Shown one piece after another: positions 16,586 through 26,052 of a stretch of DNA of 64,000 bases. The stretch lies in assembly GCF_000337135.1 (NCBI RefSeq), contig NZ_AOIN01000067.1, positions 67,443-131,442 on the forward strand. The letters are read 5' to 3'. The stretch's first letter is position 1, and each line of letters starts with the position of its first letter. Source of the stretch: Natrialba chahannaoensis JCM 10990. Its GTDB lineage: Archaea; Halobacteriota; Halobacteria; Halobacteriales; Natrialbaceae. The position numbers and the translations under genes are program-made. The notes under the pieces were generated by a model. That model had not been told where the DNA came from and made no database searches. It worked only from the letters and a program-made list of their open reading frames with translations.

Positions 16586-18517
16586 CTAGATGTCGATCCA
16601 CTCGGCTTCCGGCGCGTTCTCCTTGATGAACTGCTTGCGCGGCTCGACGGCGTCGCCCATCAGTACCGAGAACATCTTGTCCGCGGCGGCCGCGTCCTCG
16701 ACCGTGATCTGCTTGAGGATGCGGTTCTCCGGGTTCATCGTCGTCTCCCAGAGCTGTTCGGGGTTCATCTCGCCGAGACCCTTGAACCGCTGGACCTGCG
16801 AGGGGTTGCCGTCGCACTTCTCTTCGACGATTTCGTCTCGTTCCACGTCCGTCATCGCATCGTAGGTCTCGCCACGATATCGGATGCGATACAGCGGCGG
16901 CTGGGTTGCATAGACGTAGCCACCCTCGAGTAGCGGCCGCATGTGCCGGTAGAAGAACGTGAGCATGAGCGTCCGGATGTGCGCCCCGTCGACGTCAGCG
17001 TCCGTCGCCATGATGATCTTCTTGTACCGGACGTCCTCGACATCGAACTCGTCACCGATCCCCGCGCCGATCCCGGTGATCATGTTCCGGATCTCGTCGT
17101 TCTCCAGAATGCGGTCGAGTCGGTGTTTCTCGACGTTCAGAATCTTCCCCTTGATCGGCAACACGGCCTGGAACTCCGGATTCCGGGCCTGTTTTGCACT
17201 CCCACCTGCGGAGTCTCCCTCCGCGATGAACAGTTCTGCCTCCTCTGGGTCCTTGGTCTGACAGTCCGCCAGCTTACCCGGCAGCGAGGTGGACTCGAGT
17301 GCCGACTTGCGGCGGGTCAACTCCTCAGCCTTCTGGGCGGCTTTGCGTGCCTTTGCCGCCTCGACGGCCTTCATCACGATGGCCTGGGCGGTGTCGGGAT
17401 GTTCCTCGAAGTAGGTGCCGAGGCAGTCGTGCATGGCACCCTCGACGATTCCGCGGACCTCCGAGTTGCCGAGTTTCGTCTTCGTCTGGCCCTCGAACTG
17501 CGGGTCGGGATGTTTGACGGAGACGACGGCAGTGAGGCCCTCGCGGATGTCTTCGCCCTTGAGGTTCTCCTCGATATCCGAGAGCAGATTGTTCTCGTTG
17601 CCGTAGTCGTTGATGACGCGCGTGAGCGCCGTCTTGAACCCGGTGAGGTGGGTGCCACCCTCGCGAGTGTTAATGTTGTTCGCGAAAGCGTGAATCGAGC
17701 CCTGGAGCTCCTTGGTGGCCTGTATTGCCACCTCGACGCGGACGTTCTGATCTTCGTCTTCGAAGTAGATAATGTCCTCGTGCATTGCCGAGCGCGTCTC
17801 GTTCAGGTACTCGACGAACTCGCGGATGCCACCTTCGTACTCGTAGGTCTCTGCGACGGCCTCGCCCGCTTCGGTTCGCTCGCGCTCGTCGCGGAGCGTG
17901 ATGCGAACCCCCGAGTTCAGGAAGGCCAGTTCGCGAAGTCGGTTCGACAGCGTCGAGAACGACATATCGGTCGTCTCGAAGATGTCCTCGTCCGGCCAGA
18001 ACTGAATCTCGGTGCCGGTCTCCTCGTCTGGCTTCATGTCGCGGACGCGCTCCATGTCGCCGACGGGTTCGCCGATTTCGAAGGCGTGCTTGTAGACACC
18101 CCCGTCGCGTTTGACGGTCGTCTCGAGTCGGGTCGAGAGCGCGTTGACGACGCTCACACCCACACCGTGGAGGCCGCCAGAGACCTGGTAAGACTTGTTG
18201 TCGAACTTGCCACCCGCGTGGAGGACGGTTAGAATGACCTCGAGTGCGGGGCGGTCGTACTCTTCGTGCGTGTCGACGGGGATTCCCCGGCCATCGTCCG
18301 CGACGCTAACCGAACCGTCTTCGTTGATCGAGACGGTGATCTCGTCGCAGTGTCCGGCCAGTGCCTCGTCGATCGAGTTGTCCACCACTTCGTAGACGAG
18401 ATGATGGAGGCCTCGAGAGTCGGTAGAACCGATGTACATCGCCGGCCGTTTGCGCACGGCTTCCAGGCCTTCCAAGACCTGAATCTGTCCGGCTCCGTAC
18501 TCGCTTTCCTGGGACAT
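16586..18517 (-). CDS. gyrB: DNA gyrase subunit B
   Basis: A 643-residue ATPase subunit of gyrase. The GHKL ATPase domain has [11 protein letters not shown] and D-D-G-R-G-I-P-V, with [15 protein letters not shown] as the lid motif. The Toprim domain contains [17 protein letters not shown] and [13 protein letters not shown] with the metal-binding acids, and the C-terminal part has [19 protein letters not shown]. Length and order are normal for a bacterial-type GyrB, a gene gained by euryarchaea from bacteria. It is the first gene of the gyrBA operon and is also the classic target of novobiocin. Confidence 0.98.
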   Translation of the reverse strand: MSQESEYGAGQIQVLEGLEAVRKRPAMYIGSTDSRGLHHLVYEVVDNSIDEALAGHCDEITVSINEDGSVSVADDGRGIPVDTHEEYDRPALEVILTVLHAGGKFDNKSYQVSGGLHGVGVSVVNALSTRLETTVKRDGGVYKHAFEIGEPVGDMERVRDMKPDEETGTEIQFWPDEDIFETTDMSFSTLSNRLRELAFLNSGVRITLRDERERTEAGEAVAETYEYEGGIREFVEYLNETRSAMHEDIIYFEDEDQNVRVEVAIQATKELQGSIHAFANNINTREGGTHLTGFKTALTRVINDYGNENNLLSDIEENLKGEDIREGLTAVVSVKHPDPQFEGQTKTKLGNSEVRGIVEGAMHDCLGTYFEEHPDTAQAIVMKAVEAAKARKAAQKAEELTRRKSALESTSLPGKLADCQTKDPEEAELFIAEGDSAGGSAKQARNPEFQAVLPIKGKILNVEKHRLDRILENDEIRNMITGIGAGIGDEFDVEDVRYKKIIMATDADVDGAHIRTLMLTFFYRHMRPLLEGGYVYATQPPLYRIRYRGETYDAMTDVERDEIVEEKCDGNPSQVQRFKGLGEMNPEQLWETTMNPENRILKQITVEDAAAADKMFSVLMGDAVEPRKQFIKENAPEAEWIDI

Positions 18518-18773
18518 ATAACTCTAAAACCTGTTTTCGGGTAGTGGCCGACCCCTAATAAAACTCACGTACGCGCGCGAGCGCGAACGGCTGCGAGGCC
18601 CCGTCATCTGTCCGTTCATCGCAGTTCTCAGATGGACGTACATACTGCCCGCACCGTCACTCCCGCTTGTTTCGAGAGAAGGGAACTGCAGTGTGCAGAC
18701 ATCGAATTTGATCCATACCTGCAGGAGTGGGCACCAGATTCTTTTCGACCGGCAAATGAGCGCCGCATATCCG

Positions 18774-19304
18774 ATGACTAGACCAACCTGGGACGCAGAC
18801 GAGCACGAACCGAGCGCGAAACACGACCAGCGGGGGCGTTCCGGGCACTGTGCAACTGCGCGAGATGTCATCGTGCACAACCCCAACCCGAACCGACGCG
18901 GGCGGTGGCTTTCGGCAAGTATTGTCGTTCTCGGGGCCGTTGCGATTATACAGGCCGCTGCCTTCGATATCGTCGCGGGGCAACTCTGGAACGCACTTCT
19001 CGTCGGCACAGCGCTGATCGCAACTGGGGCATACAACTACGCCAAGAGAGCGGACGCGGCGTTCGGAAGCGTCGGTGTCGCGACACTCACTGCGATCCTC
19101 GGTCTCTGGCTCGTCGCATCGCCGTTTGTCATCGGCCCCGACACTGGCACCGTCGCAGCGGCGAACGACTTCAGCGCGGCGATGACTGCCGCCGTTGGTC
19201 TTTTCGTGTTCGTGATCGGGAGTTACAGCGCCGCCACGGCGCGACTGCGGCGAGGCAAAGCCGACGCTCGTGAGACTGCGGTGTACGACCGACGTGGGCA
19301 GTGA
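18774..19304 (+). CDS. SPW-repeat membrane protein
   Basis: A protein of about 176 residues with a polar N-terminal part of about 45 residues and four predicted membrane helices. The helix block L-G-L-W-L-V-A-S-P-F-V near residue 115 is the SPW-type signature (here S-P-F). The family is found in haloarchaea and bacteria and has no assigned function. The start is not certain: in-frame ATGs at 18693, 18756 and 18774 are possible, and I prefer the last because the preceding codons look non-coding. It is divergent from gyrB. Confidence 0.75.
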   Translation: MTRPTWDADEHEPSAKHDQRGRSGHCATARDVIVHNPNPNRRGRWLSASIVVLGAVAIIQAAAFDIVAGQLWNALLVGTALIATGAYNYAKRADAAFGSVGVATLTAILGLWLVASPFVIGPDTGTVAAANDFSAAMTAAVGLFVFVIGSYSAATARLRRGKADARETAVYDRRGQ

Positions 19305-19447
19305 TCCGTGACCTGTCCTGCCACTCGTCATTCGCGACTCGTCACCTCCCACCCGCCATCCGTGACCCGTCACACCAGCCGGTCATCGATCGGTTGGTGC
19401 AGCAAAAAAGGACTATAACTGTTGACCGCAACCGCGAGCGAACGGTG

Positions 19448-20410
19448 TTACCCGTGGATTCCCATCGCTTCGATCTGTTCCTGGTACCGGTTTCGGATGG
19501 TGACTTCGGTCACCTGTGCCACGTCTGCAACCTCGCGCTGCGTCTTCTTCTCGTTGCAGAGAAGCGACGCAGCATAGATCGCAGCGGCGGCATACCCGGT
19601 CGGAGACTTGCCCGAAAGGAGCCCTTCCTCGGCCGTCTTCTCGATGATTTCGTTGGCCTTGGTCTGGACTTCTTCGGACAGTTCGAGTTCAGAACAGAAG
19701 CGGGGAACGTACTTTTTCGGGTCGACGGGGCGCATCTCGAGGCCGAGTTCCTGCGAGATATACCGATACGTTCGACCGATTTCCTTGCGTTCGACGCGTG
19801 AGACTTCCGAAATTTCTTCGAGACTGCGTGGAATTCCTTCTTTTCGACAGGCAGCATACAGCGCAGACGTTGCGACACCTTCGATCGAGCGCCCACGAAT
19901 GAGGTCTTCTTTGAGCGCGCGGCGGTAGATCACCGACGCGACTTCGCGGACGGATCGCGGGACACCGAGCGCGGATGCCATCCGGTCGATCTCACTGAGT
20001 GCGAACTGCAGATTGCGTTCGCCAGCGTCCTTCGTCCGAATACGCTCTTGCCATTTTCGCAGTCGGTGCATCTGACTGCGCTTTTTCGAGGAGATAGAGC
20101 GTCCGTAGGCGTCCTTGTCTTTCCAGTCGATCGTCGTCGTCAGCCCCTTGTCGTGCATCGTCTGTGTCGTTGGGGCACCGACACGGGACTTCTCCTGCCG
20201 TTCCTGGTGGTTAAACGCCCGCCACTCAGGGCCTGGGTCGATTTTTTCTTCCTCCACGACGAGCCCACAGTCCTCACAGATGAGCTCACCCCGGTCGGAG
20301 TCCTTTACGAGATTATCCGATTCACACTCGGGGCAGGCACGTACCCCCTCCTGATCTTCGGTCTCGTCCTTCTCACGCGTTCGCTCCCGCTGGCGGGTGG
20401 ACCGTGTCAT
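19448..20410 (-). CDS. tfb: Transcription initiation factor IIB (TFB)
   Basis: A 320-residue general transcription factor. The zinc ribbon is C-P-E-C-x14-C-E-D-C-G at residues about 25-50, followed by the B-finger/linker ([20 protein letters not shown]). Two cyclin-like repeats follow, and the C-terminal helix-turn-helix ([20 protein letters not shown]) reads the BRE upstream of the TATA box. It recruits RNA polymerase to TBP-bound promoters. Haloarchaea encode several TFBs with different promoter preferences; which one this is cannot be told here. It is transcribed away from rnhA. Confidence 0.97.
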   Translation of the reverse strand: MTRSTRQRERTREKDETEDQEGVRACPECESDNLVKDSDRGELICEDCGLVVEEEKIDPGPEWRAFNHQERQEKSRVGAPTTQTMHDKGLTTTIDWKDKDAYGRSISSKKRSQMHRLRKWQERIRTKDAGERNLQFALSEIDRMASALGVPRSVREVASVIYRRALKEDLIRGRSIEGVATSALYAACRKEGIPRSLEEISEVSRVERKEIGRTYRYISQELGLEMRPVDPKKYVPRFCSELELSEEVQTKANEIIEKTAEEGLLSGKSPTGYAAAAIYAASLLCNEKKTQREVADVAQVTEVTIRNRYQEQIEAMGIHG

Positions 20411-20572
20411 CGCACTTTTATAGTAGTATCACCAGCATACATAAACCTTTGGTAGCATGTTTCGGCTGTTGACGAAAGAAGCCCGAAATCGGGCGATATA
20501 AGGACTCAGATTCGAAGTTTACGATTTGAAACCGGAAAACCTTTATTTGAAACTGGCCGACCACAGCACCGA

Positions 20573-21166
20573 ATGCCGGTCATCGAGTGTGACGTCGACG
20601 ATGCGCGTGAACGCCTCACAGACGCCGGTGTCGCCGTCGAATCCGGAAACACCGACCACGAACGCTGGCGTGCGAGCCGCGGCGATGCAACCGCTGTCGC
20701 CTACGATAACAAGATCGTCATCCAGGGTAGCGAGCCCCGGGTACTCGAGTCCATCCTTCGCGAGGGCGGTGGTCGCGCACACGTTTACTTCGACGGTGGC
20801 GCGCGCGGGAACCCCGGTCCGGCGGGAATCGGCTGGGTGATCGTTACGAGCGAGGGGATCGTCGCGGAAGGCAGCAAACGAATTGGGCGCGCGACGAACA
20901 ACCAGGCGGAGTACGAGGCGCTGATCGCTGCACTCGAGGCCGCGCGCGATTACGACTACGACGAGATTCACGTCCGCGGAGATTCGGAACTCATCGTCAA
21001 ACAGGTGCGCGGAGAGTACAACACGAACAATCCGGAGCTGCGGGAGCGGCGCGTGACGGTCCACGAGCTGTTGCGCGCGTTCGACGAGTGGACGCTGGAA
21101 CACGTTCCACGTGAGGTCAACAGTCGGGCGGACGAACTCGCGAACGAAGCACTGGATGGCTCGTAA
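20573..21166 (+). CDS. rnhA: Ribonuclease HI
   Basis: A 197-residue type 1 RNase H that degrades RNA in RNA-DNA hybrids. The first 65 residues form a haloarchaeal N-terminal extension. The catalytic domain then shows HVYFDGGARGNPGPAGIG (first Asp), N-N-Q-A-E-Y-E-A-L (Glu), V-R-G-D-S-E-L-I-V (Asp) and N-S-R-A-D-E-L-A-N (last Asp), the full D-E-D-D set. The ATG is about 30 bases after a TTTATT TATA-like element, so the mRNA is likely leaderless. It is followed after 80 bases by a conserved companion gene. Confidence 0.95.
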   Translation: MPVIECDVDDARERLTDAGVAVESGNTDHERWRASRGDATAVAYDNKIVIQGSEPRVLESILREGGGRAHVYFDGGARGNPGPAGIGWVIVTSEGIVAEGSKRIGRATNNQAEYEALIAALEAARDYDYDEIHVRGDSELIVKQVRGEYNTNNPELRERRVTVHELLRAFDEWTLEHVPREVNSRADELANEALDGS

Positions 21167-21246
21167 GCACGTCGGTCAGGACCACCGGGTGACTGCTCGA
21201 ACGCCGGATCAGCAAGCCACAAACCCTCGCGCACGAACACTCTTGT

Positions 21247-21861
21247 ATGACTGCTGATCTCCCCGATGACGTCGCCGAGGACGCCGAACGCCTCACTCGC
21301 CTCGCACGCAAGACGCCTGACGAGAACGAGGCAACAGCCTACGAGGACCGCCGAGACGACCTGTTGGCCTCCCACGAGTACCGCTCCCGTATCCGCAACG
21401 AGGGCGATGCCGTCCTCGTGCTCCACCCCGCCGAGTGGCACGATAGCGAGGAAGGCGTCATCAGAACCGACCAGATCGACGACCTCTCGCGCGCGGTCGA
21501 GATCCAACTCGAGGGCACTGCCGATCCGGACGACTGGGAGACCGCCGACGCTGCTAACCGAGAACTCGCCGAAGCGGTCCGCGAGGAGTACGACGACGTT
21601 CACGGCGAGAACGCACGCCTGCTCGCAGATTTCGCTGGCAACCACTACGCGAAGCCGATCACATCGCTGACTCCCGCGGAACTCGCGGAGTTCAGCTCCG
21701 AGTACGTCGTTCGAAACGCGTGGCCAACTGAAGCACAGACGGCTGTGCTCGAGGAGTCACTCGAGTTGGTATTCGAAGTAGCCGACGAACCGTACCCGGG
21801 GATCGAGAGAGAGACAGCACAGCCGGCACTGGATGACGCCGTTGGTGAGGATAGCGAGTAG
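21247..21861 (+). CDS. Conserved rnhA-operon protein
   Basis: A 204-residue acidic, mostly helical protein of unknown function that in haloarchaea stands next to rnhA and is named after that. Recognisable blocks are L-A-R-K-T-P-D-E-N-E-A near the N-terminus, V-L-V-L-H-P-A-E-W-H-D near residue 55, and A-D-F-A-G-N-H-Y-A-K-P-I near residue 125. No catalytic motif or membrane segment is visible. The conserved linkage suggests a role in RNA-DNA hybrid or replication metabolism, but that is only context. Confidence 0.8.
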   Translation: MTADLPDDVAEDAERLTRLARKTPDENEATAYEDRRDDLLASHEYRSRIRNEGDAVLVLHPAEWHDSEEGVIRTDQIDDLSRAVEIQLEGTADPDDWETADAANRELAEAVREEYDDVHGENARLLADFAGNHYAKPITSLTPAELAEFSSEYVVRNAWPTEAQTAVLEESLELVFEVADEPYPGIERETAQPALDDAVGEDSE

Positions 21862-22044
21862 AGCGTTGGTGCGAACGTGTGGTTGCGAACGAGTCTGAGG
21901 AGGGGAGTCGGCCGTTCGTACTGGAGCGTAACTGGAGTGCTGTTGCGCTGTCGCGGTGTTTGCTATCGTCCCGTTGGACTGTTCGCTATCTACTCTTGTA
22001 CTGACGCGCGGACCGCAAAACGAAGTACCGAACTGCCCGACAGT

Positions 22045-22404
22045 TCAGTAGCTGTTCTCGATGATCTCGCTGATCTCGTCGGCGCGGTCGTCGCCCGTGA
22101 CGACCTTCGAGAGGGTCCAGCTGAGGCCGTCGAGGACGGCGTCGTAGCCGTCGTCGGTCAGCGAGTACTGGTTGGTCCGCTTGTCGAGTTCGCTCTTTTC
22201 GACCAGCCCGAGGTCGACGAGCTCGTCGAGGTTGGGGTAAAGACGCCCGTGGTTGACTTCGGTTCCGTAGTAGTCCTCGAGTTCGCGCTTGATCGCCAGG
22301 CCGTACATCGGTTCCTTGGCGAGGATGACGAGGATGTTGTTCTGGAACGCTGTAAGTTCTCGTGCAATACTCTGTTCGCCGGTGATTGATTGTGCCTCTG
22401 ACAT
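22045..22404 (-). CDS. rosR: PadR-family regulator, RosR-like
   Basis: A 119-residue winged-helix protein of the PadR class: EPMYGLAIKRELEDYYG, then the recognition helix V-N-H-G-R-L-Y-P-N-L-D-E-L, and the wing K-R-T-N-Q-Y-S-L-T. Family, length and position next to a pyrophosphatase gene match what I recall of RosR of Halobacterium, which coordinates the response to reactive oxygen. It is divergent from ppa, and the shared 200-base region holds a perfect palindrome of DtxR type. Assignment as the RosR orthologue is from memory of family and synteny. Confidence 0.75.
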   Translation of the reverse strand: MSEAQSITGEQSIARELTAFQNNILVILAKEPMYGLAIKRELEDYYGTEVNHGRLYPNLDELVDLGLVEKSELDKRTNQYSLTDDGYDAVLDGLSWTLSKVVTGDDRADEISEIIENSY

Positions 22405-22463
22405 ACCTGTGCAAATGTCACCAGACTATTTAAGACTTGCCAACCATTCGGTAATATCGTCGG

Positions 22464-22480
22464 GTTAGATCGCATCTAAC
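22464..22480. promoter_or_regulatory. 17-bp palindrome between rosR and ppa
   Basis: GTTAGATCGCATCTAAC is a perfect palindrome (7+3+7) placed 60 bases before rosR and 128 bases before ppa. It shares the TTAGA...TCTAA arms of the sites at 11078 and 11889, which suggests that the same DtxR-type regulator, or a close paralogue, acts here. Confidence 0.6.
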
Positions 22481-22607
22481 CGCTGACGATGAGTACAGGC
22501 GGGTCTGTACTCGGTGCCCGTGTGTGTCGGCTGTCTGGCAACCGTCACGTAGAACGTGAAACGTGATTAGGAAAGTACTTTTTGATCCACCGTGGAGAGT
22601 GCGGTGC

Positions 22608-23141
22608 ATGGTCAATCTCTGGGAAGATATCGAGACCGGACCGAATCCACCCGAAGAGATCTACGCTGTCGTCGAGTGTCTCAAGGGCGAACGGAACAAG
22701 TACGAGTACGACAAGGACGTGCCGGGCGTCGTCCTCGACCGCGTACTCCACAGCAACGTTCACTACCCCAGTGACTACGGGTTCATCCCGCAGTCGTACT
22801 ACGACGACGAAGACCCCTTCGACGTGCTCGTCCTCGTCGAAGATCAGACGTTCCCCGGCTGTGTCATCGAAGCCCGCCCCGTCGCCCTGATGAAGATGGA
22901 CGACGACGGCGAACAGGACGACAAGGTCATTGCCGTTCCGACGGAGGACCCACGCTACGATCACATCGAAGATCTCGAGGACATCCCACAGCAGCAACTC
23001 GACGAGATCGACGAGTTCTTCGCGACGTACAAGAACCTCGAAGCGGATAAGGAAGTCGAGACGCTGGGCTGGGAGGACAAGCAAGCGGCCTACGACGCGA
23101 TCGAGCACGCCCAGGACCTCTACGAAGAGAACTTCGAATAG
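22608..23141 (+). CDS. ppa: Inorganic pyrophosphatase (family I)
   Basis: A 177-residue soluble pyrophosphatase. It hydrolyses the pyrophosphate released by biosynthesis to two phosphates, using Mg(II) or Mn(II). Family I residues are visible in E-R-N-K-Y-E-Y-D (substrate Lys and Glu), Y-P-S-D-Y-G-F-I-P, the signature D-E-D-P-F-D-V-L-V-L and K-M-D-D-D-G-E-Q-D-D-K. I chose the ATG at 22608, 15 codons after an upstream GTG, because family members begin with M-V-N-L-W-E-D-I. The metal-regulator palindrome upstream is interesting because the enzyme needs divalent metal. Confidence 0.97.
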   Translation: MVNLWEDIETGPNPPEEIYAVVECLKGERNKYEYDKDVPGVVLDRVLHSNVHYPSDYGFIPQSYYDDEDPFDVLVLVEDQTFPGCVIEARPVALMKMDDDGEQDDKVIAVPTEDPRYDHIEDLEDIPQQQLDEIDEFFATYKNLEADKEVETLGWEDKQAAYDAIEHAQDLYEENFE

Positions 23142-23279
23142 CCTCGACACTCTTTTCTCGTCATTCTCGTTGTTTCCAGTCGTTTCCTACCGTTTCCCAC
23201 CACTTTTGCTTCGACGGACGTGCACCAATCTCGACACCATTCGGAGAGTCAATTCACCATGGTTATCCAACCACGGGTC

Positions 23280-23310
23280 GCTCATGCATTATGAGCATGG
23301 GTAATTTTAA
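23280..23310 (+). promoter_or_regulatory. Palindrome plus TATA before a small ORF
   Basis: GCTCATGCATTATGAGC (arms of 6, spacer of 5) is followed by a TTTTAA TATA-like box whose centre is about 30 bases before the ATG at 23339. The palindrome covers the position where an activator or BRE-proximal repressor would bind. Confidence 0.45.
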
Positions 23311-23338
23311 CCCTGTGTAGGTGATACACTGATCCGTC

Positions 23339-23524
23339 ATGGCAGTAACCAACCCGTCCTCGCGTGAATCGGTACCGGCCAACGAGCAGGCAGCCGGTGT
23401 CGGAATGCGTCACGTGACGGTCGTCCCGACCAACTTCGAGGCCGCCGAGGAAGATGCAACCCTCGAGTCAACCGCCAGTTCTGACCCCAACACTGACGCC
23501 GCTGCTGATGGTCGGGACGACTGA
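23339..23524 (+). CDS. Small haloarchaeal protein of unknown function
   Basis: A 61-residue acidic protein. The only ordered-looking part is V-G-M-R-H-V-T-V-V-P-T-N-F-E in the middle; both ends are polar and probably disordered. It has its own TATA box and a palindrome upstream, which supports a real, regulated gene. No family function is known to me. Confidence 0.55.
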   Translation: MAVTNPSSRESVPANEQAAGVGMRHVTVVPTNFEAAEEDATLESTASSDPNTDAAADGRDD

Positions 23525-23667
23525 TACGGTCTGCTGTAACGGTTTACCGGCCTGACCGCAGGACGGCTCGCGGTCGAGCCGGAAATGACTTACAGTAGTC
23601 CGTATGAGACACCGTAGTAACGCCCTCCTCCTCGGGTCGCGTCTTTCACTGCTACCTTCTCTGTTGT

Positions 23668-23793
23668 CTATAGTAACACCTGCAACTAGTTACACACTGA
23701 TCGCACGTTCGCGGTTCTCGTTCAGTTCACTCGCTCCGAACCGCGCTGCCGTCGTGCGATCAGGTGCGCAGTGACTTGCAGTGGCTACTATAG
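23668..23793. mobile_element. Miniature inverted-repeat element, copy A (126 bp)
   Basis: The left end (CTATAGTAACACCTGCAACT) and the right end, read on the other strand (CTATAGTAGCCACTGCAAGT), are matching inverted repeats that continue inward to GATCGCAC/GTGCGATC. The middle holds about 45 bases not found in copies B and C. There is no coding capacity, so it would need a transposase supplied from elsewhere. It fills most of the 377-base gap before the phosphodiesterase gene; nothing else is visible there. Confidence 0.7.
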
Positions 23794-23901
23794 TTACAGC
23801 GCTCCCATATCGAGGGCCCCGTCCGCTGAGAAGGGTTTCGTCCTTCTCAAAAGAGTGTCCCGAAACGAACCTTCTTGTATACGGTTGAACTACGTCCGTC
23901 C

Positions 23902-25245
23902 ATGGGTCTATTCGACCGGTTGCGGGGCGATGATGCCCCCCGCGTCGCATTTATTGGGGTCGACGGCGTGCCGTACAGTCTACTCTCGGAGAACGAAGAC
24001 CTGTTCCCGAACTTTGCAACACTCGCCGACGAGGGGACGGCGGGCGAAATTTCGAGTATCGTTCCGCCGGAATCGAGCGCCTGCTGGCCGTCGTTGACGA
24101 CCGGTGTTAATCCCGGTGAGACCGGTGTCTACGGCTTCCAGGATCGCGAGGTCGGCACCTACGATACCTACGTCCCAATGGGCAACGAAGTCCAGGCCGA
24201 CCGCGTCTGGGATCGCGTCCAGGAGGAGGGCCGCCGGGCCACCGTGATGAACGTCCCCGTCACCTTCCCACCCCAACGCAACGTCCAGCGAATGGTTTCG
24301 GGCTTCCTCTCGCCAGGTCTCGAGAAGGCTGCCTATCCGGACGACGTCCGCGACTACCTCGACACACTTGATTACCGGATCGACGTCAACCCGAAACTGG
24401 GTCACGAGGAGAACAAAGAGGAATTCATCGAGGACGCCCACGCAACCCTCGACGCCCGGTTTGAGGCGTTCAAACACTACATCGAGGAGGACGACTGGGA
24501 CCTGTTCTTCGGTGTCTTCATGACGACCGACCGGGTCAACCACTTCCTCTTCAAGGACTACGAGCGTGACGGGCAGTACAAGGACGAGTTCATCGAGTTC
24601 TACCAGAAGGTCGATGACTACATCGGCCGCCTGCGCGAGGCGCTGCCCGACGACGTGACCATGATCGTTGCCTCCGACCACGGATTCACCAGTCTGGACT
24701 ACGAGGTCCACTTCAACGAATGGCTCCGCGAAGAGGGCTGGCTCTCCTTCCAGGACAACGATCCCGAGGAACTGGGAGACATCGCAGCGGAGACGAAGGC
24801 CTACTCGTTCATCCCCGGCCGTTTCTACATCAACCTCGAAGGCCGCGAACCTCGCGGCTCCGTTTCCGAAGACGAGTACGACGACGTCCGGGACGAACTC
24901 AAGGCAGCTCTCGAGGCACTCGAGGGCCCGGACGGAAACAAGGTGGTCGAACGCGTCGTGGAAAAAGAAGATGCGTTCCGTGGCGATCACGACGATATCG
25001 CGCCCGATCTGGTCGCAATTCCGAGCAAGGGATTCGATCTCAAGTCCGGCTTCAAGGCCGATTCTGAGGTATTCACGACCGGTCCGCGAAACGGGATGCA
25101 CAGCTTCGACGACACTTCGCTGTACATCGACGAGCCGAGTGCCTCGATCGGCGATGCTGACCTCTTCGACATCACGCCGACGATTCTCGACCTGCTAGAC
25201 ATCGAGTACAGTCGCGGCGAGTTCGACGGCGCAAGTCTGGCCTGA
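23902..25245 (+). CDS. Alkaline-phosphatase-superfamily phosphodiesterase/phosphatase
   Basis: A 447-residue soluble enzyme of the type I phosphodiesterase / nucleotide pyrophosphatase group. Metal ligands and the nucleophile are visible: F-I-G-V-D-G-V-P (first Asp), S-A-C-W-P-S-L-T-T-G (Thr/Ser nucleophile region), F-M-T-T-D-R-V-N-H-F (Asp and His), I-V-A-S-D-H-G-F (Asp-His) and N-G-M-H-S-F-D-D near the end. It has no signal peptide, so it is cytosolic. It hydrolyses a phosphodiester or phosphomonoester that the sequence does not identify. I prefer the ATG at 23902 to a GTG or TTG further upstream. Confidence 0.88.
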   Translation: MGLFDRLRGDDAPRVAFIGVDGVPYSLLSENEDLFPNFATLADEGTAGEISSIVPPESSACWPSLTTGVNPGETGVYGFQDREVGTYDTYVPMGNEVQADRVWDRVQEEGRRATVMNVPVTFPPQRNVQRMVSGFLSPGLEKAAYPDDVRDYLDTLDYRIDVNPKLGHEENKEEFIEDAHATLDARFEAFKHYIEEDDWDLFFGVFMTTDRVNHFLFKDYERDGQYKDEFIEFYQKVDDYIGRLREALPDDVTMIVASDHGFTSLDYEVHFNEWLREEGWLSFQDNDPEELGDIAAETKAYSFIPGRFYINLEGREPRGSVSEDEYDDVRDELKAALEALEGPDGNKVVERVVEKEDAFRGDHDDIAPDLVAIPSKGFDLKSGFKADSEVFTTGPRNGMHSFDDTSLYIDEPSASIGDADLFDITPTILDLLDIEYSRGEFDGASLA

Positions 25246-25356
25246 ATCGGTGACTTGCGGGCGGTTTCCTGTTGTCGCTCTCCCACTATCGCTGTTTCCC
25301 GCTCGTCGATTCGAGTCCGTTTTCCGCCCGGCGACGTACCGCCAACCAGAGACACT

Positions 25357-25770
25357 ATGGAGGAACACATCCACGCTCAGGGTCACGAGCATGTCCGCGC
25401 CGAGCACACAAGCACGTTCGAGGTAACCACCGACGACTATCTCACACCCGCAGGTGACTGTATCCTCGCTATCAACGCCGACCGCGCACCTGCGGACTTC
25501 GACCCCGACTTCATTACCGCGTGCCAGGACGCCGACGCCACCATTACCGTCACCATCGAGGCCGACGGCCACACCGAAACAGTGACCGGTCGTGGAGATC
25601 CGGCACTCGAGTACACGAACGAACGAAGCGCGGTTGGCCGGACCAGTGACTACGTCGATGACCGGACGATTATGGTGGGGGCTGAGTTTGCTGCGGATGG
25701 GTTCGATCGCGATCTTATCGAGGCGCTTGCGGCGGGTGCAGACGTGACGGTGACGTTCAGGGTCGAGTAG
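25357..25770 (+). CDS. DUF371 family protein
   Basis: A 137-residue archaeal protein of the DUF371 family. It begins with the conserved H-A-Q-G-H-E-H-V-R-A and T-T-D-D-Y-L-T-P-A-G-D-C-I-L block and is otherwise a small beta protein. Function is unknown; most archaea have one copy, which suggests a basic role. The ATG at 25357 fits the family start. Confidence 0.88.
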   Translation: MEEHIHAQGHEHVRAEHTSTFEVTTDDYLTPAGDCILAINADRAPADFDPDFITACQDADATITVTIEADGHTETVTGRGDPALEYTNERSAVGRTSDYVDDRTIMVGAEFAADGFDRDLIEALAAGADVTVTFRVE

Positions 25771-25872
25771 CACGCTGTATTCGCAGTATGTGGCAGGTAA
25801 TTCGTCGTGCTGTTGGGCCAAGACGACCCGAACGGCCACAACACAAATGGCAGAGAACGAGAATCGGTCAGT

Positions 25873-26052
25873 ATGTCACAACGCGTTATTTGTCCGCACT
25901 GCTCGGCGAAGACTGCTGTCGATATCGATCGAACAGTACTCAGGACGCGTGAACGGACTGGTTCGCTTCGAGATGGCTACGATAGATCGGCGACGTGTGA
26001 CGAGTGCGAGGAGACGTTTGCGTGTAAGGTCGAGGACCCGCTACGTCACTGA
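25873..26052 (+). CDS. Small zinc-ribbon protein
   Basis: A 59-residue protein with C-P-H-C near the N-terminus and C-D-E-C 37 residues later, a four-Cys zinc ribbon of the type common in haloarchaeal microproteins. The knuckles are linked by a basic, Arg-rich segment that could touch nucleic acid. It is preceded by the end of the DUF371 gene 100 bases away. No specific function is known. Confidence 0.7.
   Translation: MSQRVICPHCSAKTAVDIDRTVLRTRERTGSLRDGYDRSATCDECEETFACKVEDPLRH

Noticed and set aside
16943-18232. Long plus-strand open frame of 429 codons
   Set aside because: It is antisense to gyrB. Its Val/Leu/Asp/Arg-rich translation is the mirror of GC-rich acidic coding sequence, and it shows no family motif.
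23668-23793. CRISPR-like repeat at the miniature elements
   Set aside because: The copies are kilobases apart and palindromic end to end, not regularly spaced direct repeats with spacers.
23980-25101. Minus-strand open frame of 373 codons
   Set aside because: It is antisense to the phosphodiesterase gene, whose catalytic motifs are clear on the plus strand.
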